Below, one piece after another: positions 1 through 9,648 of a stretch of DNA of 64,000 bases; the stretch's first letter is position 1, and each line of letters starts with the position of its first letter. Made by a program: the position numbers and the translations under genes. The notes under the pieces were generated by a model. That model was given only the letters and a program-made list of their open reading frames with translations, did not search any database and was not told the origin of the DNA. Source of the DNA: LLD-282 sp964395835 (GTDB taxonomy: Bacteria; Pseudomonadota; Gammaproteobacteria; Berkiellales; Berkiellaceae); contig CAYNBJ010000002.1 of the NCBI GenBank assembly GCA_964395835.1, positions 62,001 to 126,000 of the forward strand, given 5' to 3'.

Positions 1-152
1 ATTTTTTAGAAAGATAGATCGTTCTGCAATGAATGTCGATTATTAAAAATATTTTCGCTTTTATTATGCATCTTGTCTAATTTAAAATGACAGTGTTTTC
101 ATCAAGAGACAGCATGGTTTGATATTTAAAAATCTTTTGTTCAGTGCATTCC

Positions 153-1334
153 TCACTTCTTGAAAACAGGTTTTTGTGTCGCACAATCTTGATCGGATGC
201 TGATATAGGCATCGATGATCTCGTGTTTAGCAAAGAACGTTGTTCGACTTTCATGTCTTGGTTCCATCGGGATTGAACATATTGCGGCACTGGATACTGT
301 GCATCTAATGTGGACTCTGTTTGTGATGTACTTAAACATGAATAACGCATTAACTGGATGTTTTCATCTTTCCATTTGTTTTTTTGAGAACCTAATAATC
401 GCAGGAGTTCGATTCCTGGATTTCGTTTAGCAAATTGCAACAATTGTTCGTCAGTAGCTTTTTCAAGTAGCCTGAGTACTGCGAGATTTGTCTCAAAAAA
501 ATCGTGTGTTGTATATTGAGTTGTTTCAATGAGAGTCTGGTACTGGCCAGAACAAAAACTTTTGTAAAAATGCAAAGCGACCATATTTGTAATAAATTTT
601 CCTAATAAACTGGTTCCTGTGGATACACTGTTCGCTGTGGCAACAAGTAGAATATTCCGACTGTTGACTTGTTGATCTCTTAATCTTTGAACCTGAGCTA
701 TACCGTCAGTACATAAGTCTTGCAGAGTAATCGGCTTATGCTGATCTGCTGTACTATGACCCACTCCTCTATAGTCAAAAAGAATCACAGTGATATTATT
801 ACTGATGGCTTTTAGGATGATATCCATGTCAGTCGTTGCCATACATCCGTATTCATCATTAAATATGATCAGATATTTTTCTGAACTTGTTGTTTTCGGT
901 CTGATCTCGCAGGTGTGTAAGCGTGCATTATCATGCGTTATGACTTTTGTGTAATTTATTGTCATAGCATGTTTTTCTGAATATTTATGATACTGTTCTT
1001 GAAAATGATCATGATCAGTTTTTGTAAGGCTTGGTGCAATTTGCACCTGATTTTTGCCGAATGATTGTATGAATGCTTTCTCTGAGGCAGTATATAAATA
1101 AAACCATGTGGCGATAGCTGTTGTAATTACAATGCTTTTTAAAAAAAGCTCAGAAAATGGTTGCTGTACTATAGCACTGAGTGTGATCGGAATTATGAGG
1201 CCTATAAAAAATATGGCTCTTAGAATAATTCGGCTCTCTCTATCTATCGGATCTCTTTTGCTATATGGGTTGTGTGCGTGGTATGGGCGAGAAATTTTAT
1301 TGTGCTCTGTGCTTTTTATAGATTGAGTAGGCAT
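153..1334 (-). CDS. SidB-like alpha/beta-hydrolase-fold membrane protein
   Basis: 393 residues. Two hydrophobic segments lie near the N-terminus (about residues 38-58 and 66-84), followed by a hydrolase-like domain. The stretch DYRGVGHS followed by LCTDGIAQVQRL closely recalls the central region of the Legionella effector SidB and related proteins of intracellular gammaproteobacteria. In active members the next strand ends in a G-x-S-x-G nucleophile elbow; here it reads LLVATANSVSTG, so no GxSxG is visible and catalysis is doubtful. The neighbouring gene at 1510 is a paralogue in the same orientation, probably a tandem duplication. Role unknown; a host-directed effector or membrane-associated pseudo-enzyme is inferred. 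Confidence 0.6.
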   Translation of the reverse strand: MPTQSIKSTEHNKISRPYHAHNPYSKRDPIDRESRIILRAIFFIGLIIPITLSAIVQQPFSELFLKSIVITTAIATWFYLYTASEKAFIQSFGKNQVQIAPSLTKTDHDHFQEQYHKYSEKHAMTINYTKVITHDNARLHTCEIRPKTTSSEKYLIIFNDEYGCMATTDMDIILKAISNNITVILFDYRGVGHSTADQHKPITLQDLCTDGIAQVQRLRDQQVNSRNILLVATANSVSTGTSLLGKFITNMVALHFYKSFCSGQYQTLIETTQYTTHDFFETNLAVLRLLEKATDEQLLQFAKRNPGIELLRLLGSQKNKWKDENIQLMRYSCLSTSQTESTLDAQYPVPQYVQSRWNQDMKVEQRSLLNTRSSMPISASDQDCATQKPVFKK

Positions 1335-1509
1335 GGGTTAAGTCCGATATTCTGATTTTAGAATTGAATTTTAAAATGATTTTTTTATTTTCAATGAAAG
1401 ATAGGGCTTCATAATTTCGCAATCATATTGGTTTTAAAGACTTTTTTATTCCATAAGAAAGGCATAACATTTCTCGAAATGTGTAAATTTAGTAAGAACA
1501 ATATAACAC

Positions 1510-2589
1510 TCATTTGTGAAGTCTCGTATTTTGATGAGAATGCACTTGATCTACATACTCAGATGCAGACAATGATCTTGAGGTATTCGATAATGTGTTA
1601 TGTTGGCTCAAGATTGTGGGCATCGTCTGATAATGTAATGAGGTATTTTGTATTTGCGATATACCGCTGAAGGTTTGTGGATTTATTTCTATAGTGTGCA
1701 AACCCAAATTTATTCGCCACTGTATTAAGAAAATCACTTGTATCGTTATTGATTTGCAATTCTCAAAAAACCAAAAGTTCAGAAACGGTGGATGTGAGGA
1801 GAGCAACCTGGATACCGCAGGATTGTGTTCAAAAAAATCGCAAGGAACATATTCCGCCCATTGTATGGGAATATGTTGTGCTCGAAAGTTCAAAGAGACG
1901 AGCATTGCAACAATGCTTCCTAAGGTGCCTGCATTTTTTGCGACAAGTAAAATATTTCGACTCTCAATATTTTGATCTAATAATCTTTGTACCTGAGCCA
2001 TGCCATCAGTGCAAAGATTGGCAAGAACGTGAGGTGTTTTTCGATAATCAAAAACAATTACAGTGATCTTTTTATTGATCGCATCTTTGAAAAAATTCAT
2101 ATCAAGATTTTCGATCGATTCAGATTCTCCGTTAAAGAGTATGATGTATTTTTCTGCAGATTGTGCAGGTCTTATTACCAATGTCTCTAAGTCTGCATTA
2201 TCAGGAGTCAGCACGGTCCCTAAACTGCTGTTCACATGATTTTTTTCATAAATTTTTTGCAAACAAGATATGATATGCATGTGATAATGCTGAGATATAT
2301 TTTTTTTAATACGTGGAGATTCTAATAATCCTATAAATGCTAAAAACAGAGTATGCATCGTATAGAGACCGCTGGTGATGAGGAAAGAAGCTTTTAGGCA
2401 CTCAAGAATGATAAATAGCTCGTCAATCTTCCAAGTCAGTGAGTGTTGCATGATATGCTGGTATAGCAAAACAAGCACACAATTGACGCTATAAATGCGA
2501 ATGAATATGAAAAAATCATCTATATTCCGATAGCGTTCGGGTGCATGGTATTCAAATGTATCACAATTTTCCGAAGAATTTATATGCAT
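1510..2589 (-). CDS. SidB-like hydrolase-fold protein, diverged paralogue
   Basis: 359 residues, clearly paralogous to the gene at 153-1334: both share a IIFND/IILFN strand, a VI(L/V)FDYR strand and the block LCTDG(I/M)AQVQRL.DQ followed by SRNILLVA. Two N-terminal hydrophobic stretches are present (about residues 28-45 and 68-90). The nucleophile region reads LLVAKNAGTLGS, again without GxSxG, and the DYRGVG turn has become DYRKTPH. The C-terminal third differs entirely from the paralogue. This looks like a duplicated gene diverging under weak or altered constraint. Function unknown. Confidence 0.55.
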   Translation of the reverse strand: MHINSSENCDTFEYHAPERYRNIDDFFIFIRIYSVNCVLVLLYQHIMQHSLTWKIDELFIILECLKASFLITSGLYTMHTLFLAFIGLLESPRIKKNISQHYHMHIISCLQKIYEKNHVNSSLGTVLTPDNADLETLVIRPAQSAEKYIILFNGESESIENLDMNFFKDAINKKITVIVFDYRKTPHVLANLCTDGMAQVQRLLDQNIESRNILLVAKNAGTLGSIVAMLVSLNFRAQHIPIQWAEYVPCDFFEHNPAVSRLLSSHPPFLNFWFFENCKSITIQVIFLIQWRINLGLHTIEINPQTFSGISQIQNTSLHYQTMPTILSQHNTLSNTSRSLSASEYVDQVHSHQNTRLHK

Positions 2590-2810
2590 TGAATTTTGAT
2601 TTTCAAGATTTTCATGTTTCGTATGGTAAAAATATTACAGCACAAGTTGCAACCGAAAATTGCAACTTACTTCGCCGATCATTTATTTGAAAAATATTTG
2701 TACATGACAAACTGAAAACAGATAGTTATTAAAAACTTCTGATTTTTCTTGAGACTTTGATGGTCCAAAGTACCTATGTTGTCAAAAATCACAGTCTTTT
2801 TCGGTGAGAT

Positions 2811-3671
2811 TTATATTTTATCGATAGGAATTTTAATATATCTTACATTATTCTCTTCTGGTGCGCCAAAGGTGCCTGCTCTTAAATTTGCTTGTATAGA
2901 CGGCAGTAATAATTTTGGTACAGCTTTGTTTTCATCACGTTGATTGCGCATAGCGATATATTCTTCTTTAGATATACCATCATGGATGAGTATATTCTTT
3001 TTCTTTTGGTCGCCAACAGTTGAAATCCATTCAACATTTCGTCCCTCAGGAGGGTAATCATGACACATAAAGATGCGAGTTTCATCTGGCAGACTGAGGA
3101 TTTTTTTGACAGATTCATATAAGCGCGCAGCACTTCCTCCTGGAAAATCAGTTCGTGCTGTTCCGATATCTGGCATAAAAATGGTATCGCCTACAAAAAT
3201 TGCATCGTCAATAAGGTAACTGAAACACGCTGGGGTATGACCAGGGGTATGCATGACTTTTACCGGGACAGTTCCAATTTTAAAAATCTCACCGTCTTCA
3301 AAGAGGTGATCGAATTGAGAAGCATCAAGTTGAGTATCGCGATGGGTATTAAAAATTGGAACCCATAACGCAAGAACATCTTTTATTTTACCCCCAATCC
3401 CGATTTTACCGCCGGTTTTTTCCTTTAAATAATGTGAAGCTGTAATGTGATCTGCATGGATATGCGTATCTAAAATCCATTCAACAGAGAGTGCGTTCTC
3501 ATTGAGATAAGCAATGATACAATCGGCCGATTTCGTTGTAGTTCTTCCGGAATATTGATCATAATTAAGCACAGAATCAATAATAGCGCATTTTTGTGTT
3601 TTTGTGTCGCTGACCACATGTGTGCAAGTCGCAGTCTCCTGGTCAAAGAATGTTTTAATCTGAATGGACAT
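2811..3671 (-). CDS. MBL-fold metallo-hydrolase (Blh / persulfide dioxygenase-like)
   Basis: 286 residues, a full-length glyoxalase-II/persulfide-dioxygenase type metallo-beta-lactamase fold. The metal-binding motif THIHADH is at about residues 69-75. Further ligands are in HTPGHTPAC (about 140), GDTIFMPDIGTARTDFPGG (about 161-180) and CHDYPPEGR (about 204). The set matches Blh and ETHE1-like proteins, which act on glutathione persulfide or similar thioester substrates in the cytoplasm. The exact substrate cannot be read from sequence. It is a single gene with its own upstream AT-rich gap and is not in an operon. Confidence 0.85.
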   Translation of the reverse strand: MSIQIKTFFDQETATCTHVVSDTKTQKCAIIDSVLNYDQYSGRTTTKSADCIIAYLNENALSVEWILDTHIHADHITASHYLKEKTGGKIGIGGKIKDVLALWVPIFNTHRDTQLDASQFDHLFEDGEIFKIGTVPVKVMHTPGHTPACFSYLIDDAIFVGDTIFMPDIGTARTDFPGGSAARLYESVKKILSLPDETRIFMCHDYPPEGRNVEWISTVGDQKKKNILIHDGISKEEYIAMRNQRDENKAVPKLLLPSIQANLRAGTFGAPEENNVRYIKIPIDKI

Positions 3672-3977
3672 AAGTCATTTGCCTTTTTATAATATAAAAT
3701 ACCTCTTAAAGATTATACTTTAACAATTAAGATAAAATATCCAAAATTTGTATATCTTTGCTTTGAAGAAATTTTTCCATATACAGTCTTGTGATAATAA
3801 AAAAGTTTTGCTTTAAATATTTTTATAAACCCACGTGATGAAAGCATCTCCTAATGTATTGAGTTGTGTAGCATTTTTCGCCACGGGTGGATGTGGGGTA
3901 TGTGATAATTTAAAGATTGTTTCATTATGAATTCATCTAACACAGCAAATCCAAACGTAGCTGTTTTTTTGAATTTT
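3672..3977. other. intergenic, no gene seen
   Basis: AT-rich gap of about 300 bp between two minus-strand genes. It should contain the promoter of the MBL-fold gene. No convincing ORF, hairpin or repeat was found. Confidence 0.5.
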
Positions 3978-4832
3978 TTATTTTAATCCAAGCAGTTGCA
4001 TGATGTTTTTAAATAAGATTTTCCGCGAGACATTGCTTTTGCATAGTGGTTTTATTATTTTAATGATGTGCCGATCTTTGCGATTTAATAAATGAGGATT
4101 GTATTCAAAATGCACCCCTGAGAGTAAGACCTTACCTTTAGCATGATGAATCAGAATAATAGCGGGTAAGTGATTGGCATAAGTTCCAATAATTTGCGTA
4201 TTTGGATATTTGCTGGCGTTTTCAAAAAATCCACCTCCATTATAAAATAATAGAGTTTTTTTTATATGCAGAGAGTTTGTATATATCATTGCTGCTCTGC
4301 TGCCACTTGGTATGTCATATTGATATGGAGCCAAAACAGGTCCAATCGCTTTGCCGGGAAAGAACCTTAATTCTCTTTTTCCAATGACTTCTAATGGACC
4401 ATGTTTATCAAATTCTACATATGAAGATCCATAATATGATCCGGCACAAATTCCTAGAAAAGATCCGCCGTTTGTGACGTATTCCTGAATAAATTGATTT
4501 CCTTTTCCTTGCAGTTTTTGGAGGTAAGGCAAATCAGCGCCACCAGGCATAATAAATAAACTTGCATGAGGTATCCAGGAGCCAGTTCTGACTTGTTGGG
4601 CATTAATTGTTTTTATAAGATATTTTTTTCTTAATCTTTGCAGTGATGAGATCGTGTGCACGATGGACTCATGGCTCACTCCCTTATCTTGATACACATA
4701 TATTGTATTTCTTTTATTGGATCTATGGTGTAATTTTTTGTAGGTTACAAGCTTGATTTTTGAGCACTTCCGTGTTCCACCGCCAATAAGCACTTTCTGA
4801 GTCCCTTTTTTAGTAATAAGAAGTTTTTTCAT
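3978..4832 (-). CDS. BPL_N domain (class I glutamine amidotransferase-like) protein
   Basis: 284 residues. From about residue 43 the protein matches the BPL_N family (the amidotransferase-like N-terminal domain of biotin protein ligases): YVYQDKGVSHESI, then FIMPGGADLPY at about residue 92 and the nucleophile elbow LGICAGSYYG at about 124-133. The sequence FEYNPHLL near the C-terminus is a variant of the family's HPE-like end. The first 40 residues are basic and unlike the family. Function of stand-alone BPL_N proteins is not settled. Monocistronic. Confidence 0.75.
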   Translation of the reverse strand: MKKLLITKKGTQKVLIGGGTRKCSKIKLVTYKKLHHRSNKRNTIYVYQDKGVSHESIVHTISSLQRLRKKYLIKTINAQQVRTGSWIPHASLFIMPGGADLPYLQKLQGKGNQFIQEYVTNGGSFLGICAGSYYGSSYVEFDKHGPLEVIGKRELRFFPGKAIGPVLAPYQYDIPSGSRAAMIYTNSLHIKKTLLFYNGGGFFENASKYPNTQIIGTYANHLPAIILIHHAKGKVLLSGVHFEYNPHLLNRKDRHIIKIIKPLCKSNVSRKILFKNIMQLLGLK

Positions 4833-6077
4833 AGGCTGATTCTATCTGTGGTCTCATGTCCAGAAGGTGAACACATGTGTCATGATTGAATGATCAAAAT
4901 CGTATTCTTTCAAATCTGCAAAGAAAAGCTTGCGTTGATCACGGATAATATCATCATCTGTCATGAAAATTCACCTAAGTCAATAAAATCAAAATTGATT
5001 ATTGAGATGAAAGTGATCGTTTTTAAGCAACAGATTAGATAGGGACTCTAGGAAGAAATTCAGAAAATTGCTAAACAAGCTAACAGTTGTAATCGAGTCT
5101 CTATCAGGTCCAACATGTGGAGTTTGGTGATTGCTTACGCGATTTTGATCGGATCGTTTTCTTTGTATATCAGAGCGTTGCACTGAGCTCATCGGGCTTG
5201 AAGTATTAAGACCGTGATCGGCTTCTGAATGGCCTTTTTAATCACATTCCAGTTTTATGGGGAACATGACAGCGCTCTATTTCAGATGTGCTTCACTGTA
5301 TCACCTGTCTAGACAAAAACCCAATCATCTTGAGGTGAATGAGCTGACAGTTTTTGTTCGTAAATCTCGAATGTTTCTCATTGAGTATTGTAAGGTTGTG
5401 GCCCAAATTCACTGAATGGCTTTCAGATTGTCTCAGCAGTCCGTCAGCCAAGCGTGATTAGGGTCATGTTCTCGATGAGCAAAGAAAGGTGTTTTCTATT
5501 TTGACATTTTTGAGTCATTATCAATTCCTAAGAGCATTTTTTGTATCGAATTTAAGAGAGCTGAGGGGGTAAAACACATTTTTCAGATTTCTTATTCTTT
5601 TATACAAGAGTTTTTTGAAATTTGGTCTATAAATTTTAAGCATTACATCCTGTACGCGCGATATCGCACATGAGACCTGAGGGTAGAGATATGTCGTTTT
5701 TGTTTAATGCAAAGATCGAGGGAGAAGCGGTATAATGCGATCAATCCTTAGCTTCCAGTGCGAGACAGGGATACAACAAGATCAGATTGCAATCTAAATG
5801 AATCGGTGCTGTATGTCGCTGAAAATGTTTATAAATAGCATTTTTTTGAAAATTTTATGATTTTTCACCACTTAAGTGTTTTTAGTGCAGTCTGTTGGAG
5901 CATTTATTTGTTGCTTTTCAGCCGAAAAAATTGATTTCAATGCAGTCACATGATTGAGATAGGACCTAAAGAATATTAAAGCACAAACCAGTTCAATAAG
6001 ATTCGCTCTTTTAATGTATAATATTTTAAATCCGATGATGTGATATCAAGTTATTGAAGTTGTTTTAGAGGCAAAAA
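4833..6077. other. long gene-poor stretch
   Basis: About 1.2 kb with only short unconvincing ORFs, for example 67 codons on the minus strand at 4989-5192 that resembles nothing I know. Composition is AT-rich with scattered G+C patches (5640-5760), as expected of decayed genes. I see no clear repeat, RNA gene or promoter. It ends at a nuclease remnant. Confidence 0.5.
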
Positions 6078-6287
6078 TCACTGCATTTGCATAATAATGA
6101 TATTGCGTGACCAGTCATTTTCAATCGCATGCTTGAGATAAAACATGGTGGTTCGCTGCATCGATATTCGAACAATAAAATTCATGTTATGGGGCAAGGT
6201 CAATGATATCAGTACCTCATGTACAAATTGGCTATCTTGATATTTTTTGTTAAATTTACGCATATATTTTAAAGCAAACGGTGAGAA
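6078..6287 (-). pseudogene. remnant of a DUF1016 (YhcG-type) nuclease N-terminal domain
   Basis: A 70-residue stretch matches the DUF1016 N-terminal domain: FALKYMRKF, then QFVHEVL, then HNMNFIVRI, then AIENDWSRNIII. In intact members these blocks read approximately NLKYMR.F, QFVQEVLAQL, HNI.L and TIE.GWSR.(I/V)L.HQI. Nothing recognisable of the PD-(D/E)XK nuclease half follows; the frame stops at 6078. It is a degraded fragment. A C-terminal fragment of the same family lies at 19209-19577, but the two need not come from one gene. Confidence 0.55.
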
Positions 6288-6621
6288 GCAGATCATTCCT
6301 GCAAATGAGAATACTCGATCTTTCAAGATGCACTTTCTCATTATCGTATCCCGATTAGGGATATTTCCCCTCGTATCCGTTCTTTTAAGTGAATGCAATA
6401 TCCCTCTCAAGTGAGACGATCTGTCATTTTATGGATAGCTCATCACCTATCTAGAATTTTTTCTAAAGAGGTAAAATCAAAATCTGCGATTATGCAAATT
6501 GAGGTATCCCAACTAAACCCAATATTTAATAGATTAAACGAAATGGCACTATAGGATTTTTAAATCATTTTATTTGATTTTTATTTTAAAAAAGACAGAG
6601 CAGTGATTTTTGAGCTTTATT
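6288..6621. other. intergenic, no gene seen
   Basis: About 330 bp downstream of nhaA. Possibly the upstream part of the decayed nuclease gene, but no reading frame could be followed. No clear terminator is visible after nhaA. Confidence 0.4.
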
Positions 6622-7812
6622 TTAAGAGAGTTTCATATCTTTGCTACTATCTGCGGTTTGATTTTGTGTGGCATATAATAAAACCAAATAACCCACTATT
6701 GCTGATAAAGTAGATCCAGCTATTACGCCAAGCCTCATGACATTTTGATATTCAATTTCAGAAAAGGATAATGCCCCTATAAAAAGACTCATTGTAAAAC
6801 CAATACCTGTGATGATAGCCATCCCATACCATTGAAAGAAGCTCGTTTGATTTGGTAAACAACAGAGTTTTATCCTTATGGCAACATAGGAAAACAACAT
6901 AACCCCTGCTTGTTTACCTAAAAACAACCCTAGAGCAATACCTGCGGCAACAGGATGCGATATCGATGTTAAGGAGAGATCCTTTAAAGGGATGCCCACA
7001 TTGAAAAAAGCAAAAGTCGGTAAAATAAAAAATGTTACCCAAGGATGAAGCTGATGTTCTAACTTTTTCAAAGGAGAGGTTTGGTTTGAGTGATTCTTCA
7101 AAGGAATAAAAAAGCCCAGCAAGAGACCAGCAACCGTTGCATGGATGCCGGATTTTAAAACACAGACCCACAGGATCAGCCCTATAATCATATAGGGTGT
7201 GATTTTATTGATGTTATTATAATTGAATAAAGCCAATATCAAAATGGGCACGATACTTGTGATTCCCCAAAAGATAGAGATTTCATTCGTGTAAAAGGCA
7301 GCAATGATGAGAATGGCGGCGATATCATCAAATATCGCCAGAGATAGCAAGCAAATTTTAAGCGCTTTTGGGACTCTGTTGCCCAGTAGCGCTAAAATAC
7401 CCATTGCAAAAGCAATATCGGTCGCAGCTGGGATAGCCCATCCCTTTAAGGTTTCTGGATTATCATAGGTAAAGCTTGCATATATCAGTGTTGGCACAAT
7501 TAAACCGCCTAATGCAGAAATGCCTGGAAGTATAACGTTTTTGAGGTGTTTGAGATGCCCTTCTTTGAATTCTCGTTTGAGCTCTAAGCCGATCATTAAA
7601 AAGAAAAACGCCATTAAAAAATCATTGACCCATACAACAAGTGTTTTACTCAACTCAAGCCCTAGAAGATTAAAACTTAAAGAAAAGCCGATTAACGCAT
7701 CATAATACCCTTGCAAAGCAGTGTTCTTGAATACAATTGCCAATACAGCCGCTAAGCCAAGAACAACACCTGCACTAGCTTCTAATTTCAAAAATTCCTT
7801 AACCAATTTCAT
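6622..7812 (-). CDS. nhaA: Na+/H+ antiporter NhaA
   Basis: 396 residues, typical NhaA length, with about twelve hydrophobic segments. Signature regions are intact: PAATDIAFAMGILALLG (about residues 127-143) and LAIFDDIAAILIIAAF (about 157-172), which holds the two adjacent ion-binding aspartates of transmembrane helix V. It exports Na+ in exchange for protons at the inner membrane. The start codon overlaps the stop of the upstream ATPase pseudogene by 4 nt, so nhaA is the last member of a minus-strand overlapping array (9059 down to 6622). Confidence 0.95.
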   Translation of the reverse strand: MKLVKEFLKLEASAGVVLGLAAVLAIVFKNTALQGYYDALIGFSLSFNLLGLELSKTLVVWVNDFLMAFFFLMIGLELKREFKEGHLKHLKNVILPGISALGGLIVPTLIYASFTYDNPETLKGWAIPAATDIAFAMGILALLGNRVPKALKICLLSLAIFDDIAAILIIAAFYTNEISIFWGITSIVPILILALFNYNNINKITPYMIIGLILWVCVLKSGIHATVAGLLLGFFIPLKNHSNQTSPLKKLEHQLHPWVTFFILPTFAFFNVGIPLKDLSLTSISHPVAAGIALGLFLGKQAGVMLFSYVAIRIKLCCLPNQTSFFQWYGMAIITGIGFTMSLFIGALSFSEIEYQNVMRLGVIAGSTLSAIVGYLVLLYATQNQTADSSKDMKLS

Positions 7813-8375
7813 ATGATCCTCTCAAAAACAAATTGACATCTCTGCGTAACCCTCAGCCCTTTGGGGACCATCATGATGTCAAAGCCAAAGTCTTTATACA
7901 CATCCAGATGAATCTGCTCGAAAACCAAAGCATCTTCATAAGAAATTTTTCTGGCTGAGGTCAGCTCTATAAACCCTAGATTTTCAAAAAAGAATATCCG
8001 GTTCTGATAAACGCCGTTTTTGATGCAACGATCAATTTCATCAAGCAATACAGGTGAAGGCGTAAATTCTATACCTTTCCAATGGGCCAAATATTTACCA
8101 AGGGCATAGGTGCAAAAAGGTGCGCGGTCGTAAAATTGCAGAGCTTCTGTGGCATCCATCTGCCGCTTTTTTTGCATATGCGTAATTTGATCTACAAAAT
8201 CAGGCTCTTCCCATGGCTTTTCCATGCCCTTAGCTTGCTATATGCTAATGAAATTGGTTGCGGCTTCATAAATAACAGTATAGCCGAATTTTTCTAGCTC
8301 GTTTATACAAGAGGTTTTTCCGCTGCCTGGAGTGCCAGTGAAGATGAAGCGTCTTGCTTGTTTGAAACGACTCAT
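7809..8375 (-). pseudogene. AAA_28-type P-loop ATPase, interrupted by one stop codon
   Basis: Reading from the ATG at 8375 gives an N-terminal Walker A motif, IFTGTPGSGKTSCINEL, then a single in-frame TAG at 8238-8240, after which the same frame continues to 7809 (downstream part about 138 residues, with LLDEIDRC and FFENLGFIE). The parts together match small predicted ATPases/kinases of the AAA_28 family, about 188 codons. The stop looks like a CAG-to-TAG change (glutamine). Translation could restart at the internal ATG at 8225 but would lack the P-loop. It overlaps nhaA by 4 nt. Confidence 0.75.
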
Positions 8376-8589
8376 AAGCCAACCTCTCTTTTCAATTTCT
8401 TCGTAAACCACAGCACCAAGTCAGCATCAAGCGGATAGCTGCTACCTGGAATCGTGGGTTCATAATTATAAGTAATGCCTTTAAATATTCTTCGAAAAGC
8501 GATGCTGATTTATTCCAGCCGATTTGATTAAAGGCGTCAGAAATAAGTGGGATATGATCTGATGATAGTAAGTCACAAGTTACAAACAT
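8372..8589 (-). pseudogene. GNAT acetyltransferase with a large internal deletion
   Basis: The first about 38 codons (SSDHIPLISDAFNQIGWNK..SLFEEYL) look like the N-terminus of a GNAT acetyltransferase. After a frame change near 8475, a second frame reads ITYNYEPTIPGSSYPLDADL and then VLWFTKKL, which looks like the C-terminus of the same kind of protein. The middle third carrying the acetyl-CoA motif is absent, so about 300 bp seem to have been deleted and the frame lost. Its stop overlaps the start of the ATPase pseudogene; its start overlaps the upstream GNAT gene by 10 nt. Confidence 0.6.
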
Positions 8590-9059
8590 TTCTCCATAAG
8601 GAAATTTGTGAGTTCCATACCACGAACCTGCACTGTTTGTTGCTTTATCACTTGAAATGCTTTGCTTTCAAAAAATGGTCTGGCAGTAATGCTGACTTCT
8701 GCATAAATGCGCGGCAATAATTTTTCTCTCGCTTCGATTTCGATTTCACGCATAAGGGCCGTGCCAACTCCAGCACCTTGAAATTCATGATGGACATAAA
8801 AGCAATCGATATGGCCATTTGGCTCAAATTCTGCAAAGCCAACTATTGTACCATCTATTGTTGCAACAAAAGGATTTAGCTTTGAACATTTTTCTTGCCA
8901 AGCATCATAGTTATTATAGTATGGAGCCCATGCATTAAGCTGCTCTTTAGTGTAATCTTTGGCATTGACTGTATGTATAGTGTTGTAATAAATACTAGCA
9001 ATATGTTTGGCATCACCATCTTGATAGCGACGCACTTGAACCTTTCTTCTTTCATTCAT
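8580..9059 (-). CDS. GNAT family N-acetyltransferase (YafP-like)
   Basis: 159 residues, complete. The GNAT core is visible: VRRYQDGDAKHIASIYYNTI at the N-terminus, IVGFAEFEPNGHIDCFYVHHEFQGAGVGTALM containing the acetyl-CoA loop Q-x-x-G-V/A-G at about residues 96-101, and ARPFFESKAFQVIKQQ near the C-terminus. Closest in style to YafP-like acetyltransferases. Substrate unknown. It heads the minus-strand overlapping array that runs into nhaA. Confidence 0.85.
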   Translation of the reverse strand: MNERRKVQVRRYQDGDAKHIASIYYNTIHTVNAKDYTKEQLNAWAPYYNNYDAWQEKCSKLNPFVATIDGTIVGFAEFEPNGHIDCFYVHHEFQGAGVGTALMREIEIEAREKLLPRIYAEVSITARPFFESKAFQVIKQQTVQVRGMELTNFLMEKCL

Positions 9060-9085
9060 TTTGCTTAACTCTGCTAAGGTATGAT

Positions 9086-9309
9086 TTATAACTCTTTCCT
9101 GTTTTTTGCGGTGTCCTTCCCATCTGCAATTGCGAAATCGATTTCCAATGCCACATGATCAGGTATTTCTTCGTGTAAAACCTGAAAATTTTTAACATCA
9201 ACGCTAGATGAAGGCTTTTTCAGTGCGTAACTTGAAATACATGTGCAAATTTGCGAGGAATACTCGGATCATCAATTTGTATAACAGCTTGTTGCACAAA
9301 GACCTTGGG
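9086..9309 (-). pseudogene. unrecognised C-terminal gene fragment
   Basis: Two frames carry protein-like sequence in one direction: PKVFVQQAVIQIDDPSIPRK followed by FAHVFQVTH, then after a frame change VKNFQVLHEEIPDHVALEID and FAIADGKDTAKNRKEL to a stop at 9086. The composition and continuity suggest the end of a real gene that has suffered a frameshift. I do not recognise the family. No start is visible. Confidence 0.4.
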
Positions 9310-9396
9310 GTTATACTGTGACTATAATGTCTTTTACAGCATATGAAGATGATAGCATGTTTTACATCGATAAAACAAAAATTCATGGTAAAAATT

Positions 9397-9648
9397 ATGA
9401 CTAAAAAAGCGATATTGATTGGGCACAAGATAAAGGCTGAGAGAGGATATATCGAAGTTGGGGCATTGCCCTTACCAAGTGGTTCTGGTACTTTCTCTTT
9501 TCCTATCAAGGTTTATCGTAACCGTCCTTGCTTAGATAATGAACCTTATGTTCCCAATATAGAATTCAACGATGTTGCGAATACGCCTGCCTTGAAAAGT
9601 TTGATATTAGAACAATTTAAAAGGGGGAGTTATGATCCCAACCATTGA
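9397..9648 (+). CDS. small protein of unknown function
   Basis: About 83 residues from ATG 9397 (an in-frame ATG lies upstream at 9343 but the added residues look unlike protein-coding sequence). Contains GYIEVGALPLPSGSGTFSFP and IEFNDVANTPALKSLILEQF. Not recognised. Its last 17 nt overlap the start of the phosphotransferase gene and an AGGGGGAG Shine-Dalgarno for that gene lies inside it, so the two are translationally coupled. It opens a plus-strand array: unknown, APH, AlkC-like, TspO. Confidence 0.55.
   Translation: MTKKAILIGHKIKAERGYIEVGALPLPSGSGTFSFPIKVYRNRPCLDNEPYVPNIEFNDVANTPALKSLILEQFKRGSYDPNH

Noticed and set aside
1694..2190. Three plus-strand ORFs within the second SidB-like gene
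   Set aside because: Shadow frames of a clear minus-strand gene; no protein features.
4989..5192. 67-codon minus-strand ORF in the gene-poor stretch
   Set aside because: No family resemblance, no convincing Shine-Dalgarno, low-complexity asparagine/leucine end; not distinguishable from chance.
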